Below the pieces are notes generated by a model. The model was not told where the DNA came from. It did no database searches and saw only the letters and a list, made by a program, of their open reading frames with translations. Below, piece by piece: positions 25,814 through 37,265 of a DNA stretch of 64,000 nucleotides. Source of the stretch: Eopsaltria australis (lineage: Eukaryota > Chordata > Aves > Passeriformes > Petroicidae); the NCBI GenBank assembly GCA_034509425.1, contig JAVTVJ010001386.1, forward strand, positions 1-64,000, read 5' to 3'. Position numbers and translations under genes: made by a program. Every line of letters begins with the position of its first letter. Positions within the stretch are counted from its first letter, which is position 1.

Positions 25814-27454
25814 TGTCGTGGTTTTAGTTTGCTTATTCAGGTTTGTGGCTAAATGCCAGCACACTTACCTAAATTTACTTGATTGCTTGTTGTGAGATAA
25901 GGATTAGGAGTAGGCAAAGCAGGTTCAAACTTTATAAAGTACAAAGAAGTTTTATTAATATATCTAAGACAAAGGGAAAAAAGAAAAAAAAACTCAAGAA
26001 AAAAAAAACCAGAACAAACTCCTCCAGACCACCCCTCCTTCCCCACATCTCCATTTCATTCTCTCTGACAACATACAAAAGACAACACTTTGACCTCCAG
26101 TCAGTGTTACCACCTCAGAAACAGCTCTTGTTCTAGTTCATTTAGGGAGAGAAGTTTCTTTTGCTTACACCATGGATCTTCTGTAAGAAAAATACAGTTT
26201 TTATGGGTCTTCTGCCTCACCATTAACCGCCGCCCGGAGTAAAGTCCAGCTTAATGGTGGATCTCTCCCACACCAGTAGCCTTCCCACAGCCACTATGGT
26301 GGGTTATGAACAGTCCACAGGGTACCTGTTTTAAGGATGCCCAGTTCAATTGCAGCAACAAAGAAAATCCCTTCTTCTGTGCTCAGCAACACAGGTTCTC
26401 TTGACAACTCAGGTTCTCTAGCATTCTCCCCGGGACCAGGGCTCTGGATCACAGCCTCTCCTCTCTCTTGGTTCTAGTTTCTCATCAGGCTGTACTTTTT
26501 CAACACTTACTTGTCTGTACTTAGGTATTTCAGTTCATTGGCTGCAATAAGAACCTCACATCCCCCTTTGGACTATATCTTCATATATTACAGAGAATTT
26601 ATTAGCTCAGTCCCCAACCATGGTTCTCCAAAAGAGTTTTCAGCTTCACTCTTGAAGCAACTTCCCATGCACCCCCTTTTTAGTATCAGTTCTGCTTTCT
26701 TCACTGACTGTAAAGTCTCTGCGCTGCACTATGTAGATGTCCTCACTCGTTCCTCTCTCTGCGAGGAAGGATGGGTGTCTGTGAGTTTAGTCCAGGCATG
26801 GAGAGAGTTAATCTCTGTCTCTCTCTCTCCGGCAGTGTGAGGATCACGTGCTCTTTGCCGGGCTGCTTGAACAGGTCCGAGCTGGATGCCAGACGCTCTC
26901 AAGAGTCTCTGCTTGGCTCGGCCAAGCTGGCTCGGCCTGGTGGGGCCATCTGGGCCCGGGGTGACAGGGCAGGGCCTGGCCCGAGCTGGATGGAGTCCGG
27001 CCTGGTCCTTGCCTGGCCCGGAGCAGGGGCCTGGCTCTCCCTCTCGTGTAGCTGGCACACCGGCTGAGCTGTATCTGCTGAAGATTCCAGCCGTTCCTCC
27101 CCCATGCCTGCCCGGCTGCAGCGGCACGGCTGCCGTAAAACCTCCCTTCCCCCCCCCATCCCTCCTTCGGAAGGAGGTAGGGGGGGGGGCCTTACCAGTG
27201 AGAGAAGCAGGAGCTGCTCCTCTCTACACAGCAGCAGCAGGTCCAAAGAGGAAGAGCGTCAGAGAGTCTCTGCTTATATATGGTTTTTTCCTTGAAGGCG
27301 GACCAACTTTTTAATTGGTTTACCTACCTATCAATTCTTAAAACTACCTGATTATTGGCTCTCTCTCTCGCAGGAAGGAAGTTGTATCCCTTCCTGCATT
27401 CCTACAGCACAGATCACTTCCTAGATTTTGACCCCTCTGGCCTAACCCAGGACA
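25814..27454 (-). mobile_element. very long solo LTR (1,641 bp), minus strand
   Basis: The plus strand reads TGTCGTGG...CCCAGGACA, flanked by AGGAC on both sides. On the minus strand the LTR starts TGTCCTGGGTTAGG and ends CTAAAACCACGACA. A TATA box (ATATATAAG) lies at about 27281-27274, and about 80 nt downstream is a strong donor CACTG/GTAAGG (exon end 27196). AATAAA is at 25956-25951, followed by a CTGCTTTGCCTACT...ATCTCACAACA block homologous to the U5 of 19721-21604. The distance from TATA to AATAAA implies an R region over 1.2 kb, with a GC-rich, CpG-rich core (about 26860-27270). Open frames here are GC-driven. Confidence 0.85.
27191..27201 (-). promoter_or_regulatory. candidate splice donor inside LTR
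   Basis: Minus-strand CACTG/GTAAGG is a near-consensus donor about 80 nt downstream of the LTR TATA box. It would allow a short LTR-derived first exon. Confidence 0.45.
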
Positions 27455-27459
27455 AGGAC
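27455..27459. repeat. right target-site duplication AGGAC
   Basis: Exact copy of 25809-25813, directly after the LTR end GACA. Confidence 0.85.
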
Positions 27460-30372
27460 TACTCTTGAAGTGTTTCCTTGTATGCACTGCAGTTCCCCTG
27501 GTACTGGAACTCTACTACTCATCTCAATTTGTCAACATGACTGCTTGCGTGATATGGATTTGAGTTTGTCGCATGCTTTGATACCACACTCCATTATTTG
27601 CCACGAGCCTGTAAATCACGTTGGCAGTGTCACAGAATAATTAAAGAGGTGGTTAAGTCAGAAGCACAAATACAACTCAGAAACTGTCTTTCTCAAAAAC
27701 ACTTCTTCCTCTTCAATCAGAAAATAAGTTCTCCTATTCACAGGAAGATCTGTGTTGGGAAAGATGAACTGCTAGTGTCATCTGTAAATCCACAGTGAGT
27801 CCCTACAACTTTCTTCAGCTTCAGAACAAACTCTCAAAGAAAAATGTAATTAGCAGGTTGTTGGCACAGATGAGTCCACAACTCACCCAGGCTCAGGCAT
27901 TTTGTCTAGAAATAGAGAAAATATTTCTGTCTTAGCCATTAACTTGAAGCAATCACAGATGGCCCATTATATTACATATGCATTTATCAGCCAACAAACC
28001 CAAAGAAATGCCTTCTGTAGAATAATATAGAGCCTAGTTACCAATAAACGTTTTCCAGAGTGAAAGAAGAAAAAATTAAACATATTGTTCTCAGGGATGG
28101 GAAAAAAATAGTGAAAAAATTAGATTTTAAAGACCTTCACATATATGTCACTTCTGCTAAATATCTGGCCAACGCATGCAATCCTTGGAATTTTTTAAGA
28201 TTTGGTATGTTCTTCAAGTTAATCTGTATTATACAGCTATGTCTACTCTAGATATTAAAGATGCTCTGAAACATATTACCTGACATAGAGTTCCACAGCC
28301 ATAGCCCATATCCACACTACTGCAACCTTATACAATAGAGCCAAGCAGACACAAACTCTCTCCTGGGAAGTGGTTTGGGACCACATTAACTCTTGAACTA
28401 TGCTCAGGATTGTTTCTGCATGTCCCAGCAAGAAACCATTCTAACAACTTAGCAGGACAAGCAGCTGAACACTGCTCTCTTGATTAGCATAGTACAGTTA
28501 CAAGGCAACTGTTCCTAAAATCATTTCCAGCAAGAGCTATGAAGACTGATTATTACTCCTACACATTTGCATATCAGGCAGAACCAGTATTCAAAAAATC
28601 CTGCAATTAATAGTTTGTGATTCTAACTGAACATTGGTAGCAGCTTGAGTCTAAATGTCCAGACACTCTTCATGAAACTTACTTTTTCTTCCATTTAAAA
28701 ACTCTTATTTTTCTTTAGTCTCAGAATTTTGTCTACTCTCATTGGTAATATTCAAATGCTCATATTTTGTGTTTATTAGAGGAGCTGCACACACAATTTC
28801 AGATTAGCAGCAAGTCTAACCACACAGAATTTAAGATGTTCTTCTTTACCTATAAAGACCATACAGACACTGACTTTGGCATCCACCTTGCCTCAGTACA
28901 GTCACCACACCTGAAAATGGAGATGTTCTGTCTGACAGTGCTGAGATTTCCTTAAAGCTATACAGCATCTGGAAACAATAAGCATGCAATTTTCATACGA
29001 CATGCATACATGAATACACGCATACGAGTGGCAACATGAATTCTTAGCTCTCATGGAAAAGCAGCTAACATTTGAATTACTAACTACAATGTCATTACAA
29101 ATAATGAACATTGTCAACTAAGAGCTATGTATCTATAGTTCATATCCAGATGTATAGATATATCTATAGATGTATCTACACATCTGGACCCCCACACCGA
29201 AGTCATTGTGCTCTGTGTACACTCCATTACCATATGTATTGTTTTCAAGAAAAAAAGAGCTTGTTGTCTGGCCTAGACTACCTTCTCTGTAGACATTAAC
29301 TTCCATCCGCAGTCACATCTTTACAAGAGAATAAATTTTTAATTACAAAATGTCACTTCAAACACAATAGACAGTCCTTTTGGTCTTGCCATAGTAAAAA
29401 CCAAAAATAGGATGAATATTAGAACTAATAAGTATAACAGGAATCAAGATCTGTTTTCAGTTACCAGCAAAGCAAAATAAACTAATATCTTGAAATGATT
29501 CTTGAAGTTACTTCTTTCAACTTTAACCCAACTTATGCACCAAACCACAAAGACTCACTCACTAGGCTCTTGTTGTAGAGGGGTGCACAGGCTAAGAGCT
29601 GGCATGGCCAATGGAAACACTGCAATCTTCAGTGTAAATCCAGACAGCACTTAAATAAACAAATCCAATTATAAAACAAAACTTAGATATGACAAATAAG
29701 AATAGAGGTTGTCTTTTTATGCATTTTTTTCTTTCAGGATAAGAGTACATTTACACTGCTGCTGACCAAAGTGAAAATCCCTGCACCAGAATGAAATAAA
29801 AATATATTGTTAAAACCTTGTTTCGCACAGAAACTGATCAGACTAAAATTATTTTAGAAGGTTACATTTCATGTTAGTGACTCCACAGAAATGAAGACAT
29901 TTAAAAGATCAGTAATTATGCTGCTAGTGGTTATGAAGTTATACAACATTTTAAAAAATTAATTTTGGTGTAATACTTGTTTTTATTAAAGATAAACCAG
30001 TTGACATTAAGTCAAGTTTAACATGACATTTTACAAAAAAAAAGGTTTAATTCTCTCTTGGATAGAGGAATTTGATATTCCAACACTGCACGGTGACTCA
30101 TCTACCTGACCAGAATGCACTGGAATAATTTACCTCCAGTAATAACAAGCAGCATATTGAGGCAATTATGATCAATTTGACTGTAACTCCTGTCTTACAG
30201 ATCCTCTGGAATATTCTTGAGCAATCTTTTTTACCAGAAATGTCAAAGGGGCAATGACAGGGAAAAAAGTAGTCATATCCCCTGGATATTTGTACAGTAC
30301 TTTGAAGCATTGATTATATTAAATTAAACTACAAAATGCACCTTATGCAACAACAACAGAAAAACAATGTTG
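27460..30372. other. AT-rich unique DNA, no gene seen
   Basis: No exon or RNA gene recognised. A short ATC/TATAGA-rich low-complexity tract lies at about 29130-29185. Confidence 0.45.
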
Positions 30373-30378
30373 CCTACT

Positions 30379-30773
30379 TGTTGGGAATAACTATCTCCGT
30401 CTGTGCGGACATAAGTGAGCAATCCAGGCTCTTTAGATGAGAACTAGGCCTCTGTGCAAGGTCACCCAAAAAGGCATCTGTGAGAAAGGGGGATGCAAAG
30501 ACTGTAAATAATCCCCAGGTGTCTGAGGAGAAACTTGGCAGATGAAACTGTTATTGTAGCCTTCTGATACTAACTTAGTGCTCTAATTAGAGTAGAGAAA
30601 ATATCATGTGAAAGCTTTGTGTGAGAAAACACTGTGTGAACGGCAGAAGAAAAACTTATCACGTAGCTTTATTTTTAGCACACTGTAGGATATAACTATG
30701 TTTGCTGCCTGAAATAAAACGGCTTCACTTTGATCACATTGGTCTGGCATGATGTCCCATAATTTTCCCCGCA
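30379..30773 (+). mobile_element. solo LTR, ERVK-like family, U5 type 1
   Basis: 395 bp from TGTTGGG to CCCCGCA, flanked by CCTACT at 30373-30378 and 30774-30779, a perfect 6-bp duplication. U3 is the same family as 22853-23219 and 24022-24410. AATAAA is at 30713-30718. After AATAAA the sequence departs from those copies and instead matches 1-163, ending GATGTCCCAT.ATTTTCCCCGCA. The 5' end (TGTTGG) and 3' end (CCGCA) are therefore poorly matched inverted repeats. Confidence 0.92.
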
Positions 30774-30855
30774 CCTACTAAACTCATGAACAGCCAGCAG
30801 GACTGAAACCAAACCATTTATTTATTTAGATAGCTATTCTTCTGCATTAAAGGTT

Positions 30856-31460
30856 TGGCCCAAATCTAAGCGATAATGGAGCTGAAAGCACTAATGGTCA
30901 GAGAATCAATGTGTCTCCTAAATGATAAGGCAGAGAAGGTGATGCCATTTGGTTTCTGCCTTTTTTCTTTTATATGTTCTCTGGACTCTTTGCACATATA
31001 TTTGTAGCTCTGTAGCCTACTGTATTAATAGCTAGTTTTTCCAGTACTTTTCCATGGCCTTTCCCTAAGCAGAAAGACAAAACAAATTCCAGAGCTCCAA
31101 GCCCCAGGGGGTGCAAGGCCCTGTCCTATCTTGGTTCTTCCTGGGAACCAAGGCCGAGAACAACTCTGAGGTACATTTTCATAAACAAAGTACAGCCGGT
31201 GCTGAGAGGGGGGCTCCAGAAGAGGGACTGGACCTGGGGGGGAATTGAATCACCACTTGTTCTCCTTATTGGTGCTTTTTATCAATTATGCTAATTTCCT
31301 AAAAGCTATAAATATGTCCTCACCCCTGGAGGGGGTGGGCTTTTATGGACACCTTTCCATAACTGCTCCTGAAGACCTTTAAAATAAAGATCCCCTTTTA
31401 TATTACCTCCTTGCTAAAATGATCTCGAGTTTCTTTTCCAGGCTGGGGGAAAAGGCAACA
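30856..31460 (+). mobile_element. probable solo LTR
   Basis: TATAAATA at 31307-31314 and AATAAA at 31383-31388 are followed by a U5-like tract ending GGCAACA at 31460. The hexamer AAGGTT directly after it (31461-31466) also occurs at 30850-30855, immediately before a TG, suggesting an LTR of 605 bp with a 6-bp duplication. The 3' end and plus orientation are well supported. The 5' boundary is less certain because TGGCCC is an unusual start and one hexamer match can arise by chance. Confidence 0.55.
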
Positions 31461-31466
31461 AAGGTT

Positions 31467-33225
31467 GCAGAAGATTTACATGTATCTGAGATATTAATCC
31501 ATATAATCATGCAGTTCTCTATTTCCATGGCAACCATTAGAGAAGCATTTTCACCCTGAAGGAATTTTTCTTTCATGATACTACTGGAAAGTTGCCATTG
31601 GAATAGCGTTGGTTATCTGTTGTTCAGAGCACAGGAAATTCAAGGATAGGAATTAACTACACTCTAACCTTGAGAGATGCTGAGCCCACCAAGACCAGAG
31701 GGGAAAGTCAGGCAGACCCACATGGCCTGGAATATCTAACTTTGCATCCCCTTTCACTCAATTTCTCCCCAAAACCCCACAAGTGGAAATAGATGCACAC
31801 AAGTTAAGATTAGTTTCACCTTGACAAGAAAATCATAATGAAAGGGAAACAAATTTGAAAGAATAGATGTGATTCCATGTAAGAAACACTTGGCATCACA
31901 TACAAGGAGAGTCCAGCCCCTCCTCCAGATGCAGTCTGTGTTGCTCCAGCAGCCTGGCCACCTACCCCACCGGGGCTCCTGGCCCCCCTGCTCGGGTGCC
32001 TCTTCCCTTGCAGTCCAGCCAGCCAGCCTGCCCACAGATGGAACAGCTGGTAAGGAGCCAAGGCATAAAGTTTACATGACACAACTTGGGAATGACCCAA
32101 ATAGCATGCTATTCTCACACAGGGCATTAAAAAACCAAAACACAACCACTTTTGTAAGGACATGCTTTATGGAGCATTTGAAGGAGTTGAGACTTCCACA
32201 AATATTAAAGAACTGTACTTTAAAGATGAAAAACTGTCATTTAATATCAGATTAAAGCAGCTTCCCAGGAATATGTCCTATGCTCTACTATAGCAAAATG
32301 TAGATCTCACAGGCATCTTCCTTAAGAACAAAGCCCCTGGAGTTCCTTCTCCTGAAACACCTCCCAGATTGCATCTCATCTCTTGAAAGCTTTCTCATAT
32401 CCTCCCATAGCCTGAATTACCAGTGGGGCAAGAGGTAGGTCCAAGCTATTTCCTGGTGCCTTACAGCAGATCAGAAAAGACAGGCTAAATCTGAGGTTAA
32501 AAGTTTCCTGAAGAAAACATGAAAAAATTGATTCATCAGATACTCTACAAGAAAGGCCAGAAGACAGGACTACATATTAAAGCAAATTGTGATAGTTGTC
32601 TGTGGCAGAACAACTTTTAACAAACCACTACAGAGTCTGCACTCTTCCATTTTTTGAGGCAGATCAACAGCTTTCATTATGAAACAGAAATCATATAACT
32701 ACAAATCATAAATACTCTCAGACTGAAGAGGAAACAAAAATGTCAGTAACGTGAGATTTTACCCCATAATCCTATTATTTATTTTAAAAAAGTGAATTAT
32801 ATTAAGGGATAATTTTCCCCAACTATTTAAAACAACAGGTCAGCTCAAAGCAAAGCATGCTGTCATACTGACATGTTCAGTTTTATTAGGAAGCATGTGA
32901 ATTTTGAACTCTTGCCATTTACGTGTGATAAAAATACCAAATTTCAGTCAGTTTGTCTGCTGTAACCAGTACACTAATACTGTCATATGTGAATTCTAGT
33001 AACTGAAATAATTTCTAGCTTAAAAGTATGACAAAATAATACTTTTATAACAAGCATAAAGTGGTAACTCAGACACACATATCCAAAAAATGCAAACAAA
33101 GTAAACCAACTACAAGAATAAAAAACAACATTGCTTCCCCACTGTCTTATGAATCAGAACACAGAAGTCATCTGTGTTTGCTTGCTCTCTATGCTGGAAT
33201 ACAGGATAAGAAGTATACAGAAGTC
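31467..33225. other. unique DNA with one GC-rich pocket
   Basis: Mostly AT-rich. The pocket at about 31910-32050 is C-rich and contains the splice-site pair noted at 32014-32049. No protein-coding gene is recognised. Confidence 0.4.
32014..32049 (+). other. candidate small exon flanked by splice sites
   Basis: A pyrimidine tract ending in TTCCCTTGCAG precedes 32014, and CTG/GTAAGG follows 32049. The enclosed 36 bp could be a small internal exon. This rests on splice-site resemblance alone: the sequence matches no exon I know, and GC-rich pockets produce such pairs by chance. Confidence 0.2.
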
Positions 33226-33380
33226 TTTTTAAAAACAAACAAACAAACAAACCAACAAAACAACCCACAAAAAAACCCCAATGAAACAAAAACAACCAAA
33301 CAAATCTCCAAAACAACAACAATGAAAAACTCTCCACACAACACCCTCCCACAAAAACCAAACACAATTTTTTTTTTTTC
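33226..33380 (+). repeat. (AAAC)n and A/C-rich low-complexity tract
   Basis: An imperfect AAAC repeat runs from about 33230, grades into AAC/ACC-rich sequence, and ends in a T-run near 33368-33380. The open frames across it are compositional. Confidence 0.8.
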
Positions 33381-33468
33381 CAACTCAAACAAGCTTCCAT
33401 AATTGTCTTTTAATTCTAAGATCACTTTGGATGTTTAGACAGAATATTACCTGGCTGAAGTTAGTCTA

Positions 33469-33804
33469 TGTGGTGGGTTCACCCTGTCCCTTCATCAGCT
33501 GGACAGGGGGGAGAAAAGAAAATGCAAGGCTCATGGAAAAAGGTCAGTGAGCAATCATTTACCAATTACTACCACAGGAAAAACAGACTCAGCTTAGGGA
33601 AATCAGCTTAATTTATTACCAGTCAAATCAGAGATGGGTAATGAAGAGTTGCTGATGGGCTTGGCCATGGCCAGTGGCAGGTCTGTATTGGAGCCAGTTG
33701 CCACTAGCTCTGTTAAAGACACAGAGGAAGTTTCTGGTAGCTTCTCACACAAACCACCCCTGACTTCCCCCACTACTAAAATCTGGCCATGCAAACTCAG
33801 AACA
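33469..33804 (-). mobile_element. truncated ERVL-like LTR fragment
   Basis: The plus strand begins TGTGGTGGGTTCACCCTG, the reverse complement of the common avian LTR end that reads ...GGGTCAACCCAC. GAGAAAAGAAAATG- and AATTTATTACCAG-like blocks follow, as in the LTR at 41600-42168. No duplicate of the flanking GTCTA was found, and the element looks much shorter than its relatives, so the far end is approximate. Confidence 0.5.
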
Positions 33805-34335
33805 TATTAGTAAATTCTGACATTGCTCAATGACAACGTAATTTGTTGAAAATACATCTGTTTATGTATGACTGGTACTTGCATCAGCAGGCAGAGAATG
33901 CCAAATCAAAATACTTAAAAGTTCTAAATTATACTAATTGGAATGATGTAAATTTTGGAGTCATTAATAATATATATACTCACATTTATCTAAAGTGAGC
34001 AAATGTATGATTACTACCTTTTCTACACCTAAAAATTTAGTATATGAAAGCATATTTGTCAAATATTCCTCTGATTATCTTTCCCTTACACTTTTGTCTT
34101 CCTAAATTAAAGAGAAACATTAAAGTATCAGTACGACAAAAATGGGAACAACTCATTATAATTTTTTTTTAGTCAACTAGGTTTTATTAATGTTTTTCTA
34201 GACAATTTTATGGTACTTCTTGCTAAATTCTACAGGAACTCACAGACACAGTCTGAAAACAGAATTTAGTTTCTCAGTTCTCAGTAGGACAGAAATATAT
34301 TTCTAGGGAGCTGAAACACCAAAATTATTACCTTC
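33805..34335. other. AT-rich unique DNA
   Basis: Nothing recognisable between two LTR insertions. Confidence 0.45.
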
Positions 34336-34340
34336 CAATT
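34336..34340. repeat. left target-site duplication CAATT
   Basis: CAATT immediately precedes the provirus and recurs at 41500-41504. Confidence 0.95.
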
Positions 34341-35295
34341 TGTCCTGGTTTGAAAGACAGGTGTCTGTTAAGGAAGGCAGGAGCCTCCCCTGGAATAGGA
34401 CACTGTAACCCCTCTCCCTCCGAATTATTATAAATTTGAAATCAAGAGGCTCTCAGGCAAAGATATGGGAATAGGAATAACAGTTCTTTACTAATATCTA
34501 ACACAAAGCTAACAAATAACAACAGCTATGGTGTTAACCAACAAACAGAACCAGAAACCCAATGGCAGCCTGCTTGGCTTCAGGCACCTTTTCTCTTTTG
34601 GTGCAGTTCCAGCCACAGCCTGCAGGGGGTGCTCTGGGTGTGATGATTCCCCAGTGGCTGCAGGGGGCGCTCTGGGTGTGATGATTCCCCGGTGGCTGCA
34701 GGGGGCGCTCCGGCGTGAGCTCAGGTAGCACACGGCAATGGCAGCTGTCCGAGGCAGGGAGGGATGGAGGAGAGCCTTTGTTCCACAGACCCTCGGGGGG
34801 CAGCTGGTGTCGGTGACGCAGCAGGATCCTCGGACACAGGGAGCTGGGACGGTAAGAGGTCCCGACGTGCAGGGGGAGCCCCACTACAATGTAGCGAAAA
34901 ACTCGGAGCGGCGTGGAGGAGCAGGGGAGAGGCAGGCTGGTGGCAGGCAGCTCCCGATGGGACAGAGAGGAAAAGACTCACAGCAGACAGACCGGCAGCT
35001 CCGTGCTAGCTTCTCAGGGGCCGTAGGTTCAGCAGACAGCAGCTCTAACCGTCCATCTCCAAGGGTCCTGAGCAAGAGGAGTGACCTCCCCCCCGCCCTT
35101 GCTTTTTCAGTCCCAAAATCTTGCATTGTCAGGCCCTGCTTCCATGAGGGCGATTCTGCCCCACCCTGCCAAGGAGAAAGGCTCTAGCCTTGTGCTTTGT
35201 TCTCTTAAGTACTCAGATATTATCTCAGTCATTTGTGTCTTAGCAACCCATGGGAGAAAAATTCCTGAGGAAAAAACTAAATCCAACCTCCAACA
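34341..35295 (-). repeat. 3' LTR of the provirus (955 bp)
   Basis: The plus strand runs TGTCCTGG...CCAACA. It aligns along its whole length with 40546-41499. By eye I count about 30 substitutions plus a few small indels, so the LTRs are about 97% identical and the insertion is old enough to have diverged but not ancient. It includes a 38-bp tandem repeat at 34621-34712. No canonical AATAAA was found; AGTAAA on the minus strand near 34480 is a possible substitute. Confidence 0.95.
34621..34712 (-). repeat. 38-bp tandem repeat in LTR
   Basis: Units begin TGCAGGGGG at 34621, 34659 and 34697; two are full and one partial. The same array is in the other LTR at about 40825-40915, so it was present before integration. 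Confidence 0.85.
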
Positions 35296-35402
35296 TTCTC
35301 CAGCCCGAATTTTTTCCCATGCAAACACCTTACATCAAATTTAAACCTTCGAAGTACATACATACATGCAGATACAGATACAAGCACGGTGTCATAAGTA
35401 GT
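35296..35402 (-). other. provirus 3' untranslated segment
   Basis: The 107 bp between the integrase stop and the 3' LTR. On the minus strand a purine-rich GGGAAAAAA at about 35318-35310 could be the polypurine tract, although the bases directly beside the LTR are less pure. Confidence 0.5.
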
Positions 35403-36323
35403 TCACCCTAAAACAAGACCTCCTTGAGGTATGCATCGGGTCTCTCCATCCCTTTGCATCACCCACCAGGTGCAGCCTGGTCCCTGAGCAAAGACAGCCC
35501 CACGGATGGGATTGTCTTTGCTTGAGGCAGAGTTAACCCAAACAGTCTTTCCCAGCATACCTACTGGAACCTTATCTCTATCTGTTGTTCGCAAGGGGTC
35601 AGAGTGGGCAGGCCCTGCTCGGTTGGAGGAGCCTCGGGTGTTCACTAACCATGTGGCCTTTGCTAAATTAGTCTCCCAGTTCCTGAATGTCCCCCTACCC
35701 AGTGCTTTCAAGGTGGTTTTGAGCAGGCCATTGTACCGTTCAACTTTCCCAGCTGCTGGTGCATGATAAGGGATATGGTACACCCACTCGATGCCATGTT
35801 CCCTAGCCCAGGTGTTTATAAGGCTATTTTTGAAATGAGTCCCATTGTCAGATTAAATTCTCTCAGGGGTACCATGTCTCCAAAGAACTTGTTTTTCAAG
35901 GCCCAGGATGGTGTTCCGGGCAGTGGCATGAGGCACAGGGTAGGTCTCCAGCCATCCTGTGGTGGCTTCCACCATTGTGAGAACATAGCGCTTGCCTTGG
36001 CGGGTTTGAGGCAGTGTGATGTAATCAATCTGCCAAGCCTCTCCATACTTATATTTGGACCACCGTCCACCATACCATAGAGGCTTCACCCGCTTGGCCT
36101 GTTTGATCGCGGCGCACGTCTCACAATCATGGATCACCTGGGAGATACTGTCCATGGTTAGATCCACCCCTCGGTCTCGTGCCCACTTATAGGTGGCATC
36201 TCTGCCCTGGTGGCCTGAAGCATCATGGGCCTATCGGGCTAGGAACAACTCCCCTTTGTGTTGCCAGTCTAAATCTATTTGTCCCACTTTTATCTCTGCA
36301 GCGTGATCTACCGGCTTGTTGTT
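35403..36323 (-). pseudogene. pol (IN): ERV integrase, interrupted
   Basis: Integrase inserts viral DNA into the host genome in the nucleus. The frame starts directly after the TAG at 36326-36324. The N-terminal zinc-finger pairs are visible (AHDASGHQG for the two His, CETC for the two Cys). The catalytic triad is visible as WQIDYITLP, SDNG and the Glu of VERYNG. A C-terminal domain ending GGLVLG follows and stops at 35405-35403. Two in-frame stops break it: TAG at 36233-36231, just before the zinc finger, and TAA at 35855-35853, immediately before the second catalytic Asp. All key residues survive, so decay is recent. The C-terminal region shows no dUTPase signature. Confidence 0.9.
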
Positions 36324-37265
36324 CTAGTGCTCCTCATTAGCTCGGCTCTTAGGGACATGGGCATCTACATGGCAGACTTCTACAGGTAGCTTCTCCACCC
36401 GAGTGGCAATGTCTTTCCACTCATCAGCCGCCCAGATTGGTTTTCCTCTACGCTGCCAGTTGGCCTTTTTCCACCTTTCCAGCCAACCCCACAGAGCATT
36501 GGCTACCATCCACGAATCGGTGTAGAGGAAGAGCTTTGGCCACTTCTCTCTCTCAGCAATGTCCAGGGCTAGCTGAATGGCTTTGAGTTCAGCAAACTGG
36601 CTTGATCCACCCTCTCCTTCAGTGGCTTCTGCAACCTGTCGTGTGGGGCTCCACACAGCGGCTTTCCACTTTCGGTTCATCCCTATGATGTGAAAGGAAC
36701 CATCAGTGAAAAGGGCGTAGCACTTTTCTTCATCTAGCAGTTGATTGTATGGTGGAGCCTCCTCAGCCCGGGTCACTTGTTCTTGTTCCTCTTCGTCAGT
36801 GAGGCCAAAGCTTTCACCTTCTGGCCAGTTCGTAATTATTTCCAGGATCCCAGGGCGGTTTGGATTTCCAATGCGGGCGCGCTGTGTGATAAGTGCGATC
36901 CACTTACTCCATGTGGCATCGGTGGCGTGGTGGGTAGAGGGAGCCTTGCCTTTAAACATCCACCCCAGCACTGGTAGTCGGGGTGCCAGGAGGAGTTGTG
37001 CTTCAGTGCCAATTACCTCCGAGGCAGCTTCAACTCCTTCATAGGCAGCCAAGATTTCCTTCTCTGTGGGGGTGTAGTTGGCTTCAGACCCTCTGTAACT
37101 TTGGCTCCAGAATCCCAGCGGTCAGCCTTGAGTCTCTCCAGGCACTTTCTGCCAAAGGCTCTGGGACAAGCCATTGTTCCCGGCTGCAGAGTAAAGCACA
37201 TTCCTCACCTCTGGTCCCGTCCTTACTGGGCCAAGCGCTACCGCGTGAGCGATCTGCTTGATCTG
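36324..37265 (-). pseudogene. pol (RH): ERV RNase H and connection region, interrupted
   Basis: RNase H removes the RNA strand during reverse transcription. This segment continues polymerase after the frameshift at 37265-37270, one frame away from the RT segment. A TGA at 37124-37122 interrupts the connection region; downstream the frame is open for about 240 codons. Catalytic landmarks are TDGS (first Asp), the Glu of AELKA, the Asp of TDSW, and HVDAHVPKS near the end. The frame stops at TAG 36326-36324, then continues into integrase without a shift, so that stop is probably secondary. Confidence 0.88.

Noticed and set aside
26729..27314. Open frames of 98-142 codons
   Set aside because: They lie inside the minus-strand solo LTR 25814-27454 and are GC-driven.
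33110..33425. Open frames of 78-113 codons rich in Lys/Asn or Phe/Val
   Set aside because: Translations of the AAAC low-complexity repeat.
34738..35187. Plus-strand open frames in both proviral LTRs (for example 40967-41509)
   Set aside because: They run antisense to the provirus and are disrupted differently in the two LTR copies, so they are not conserved as coding sequence.
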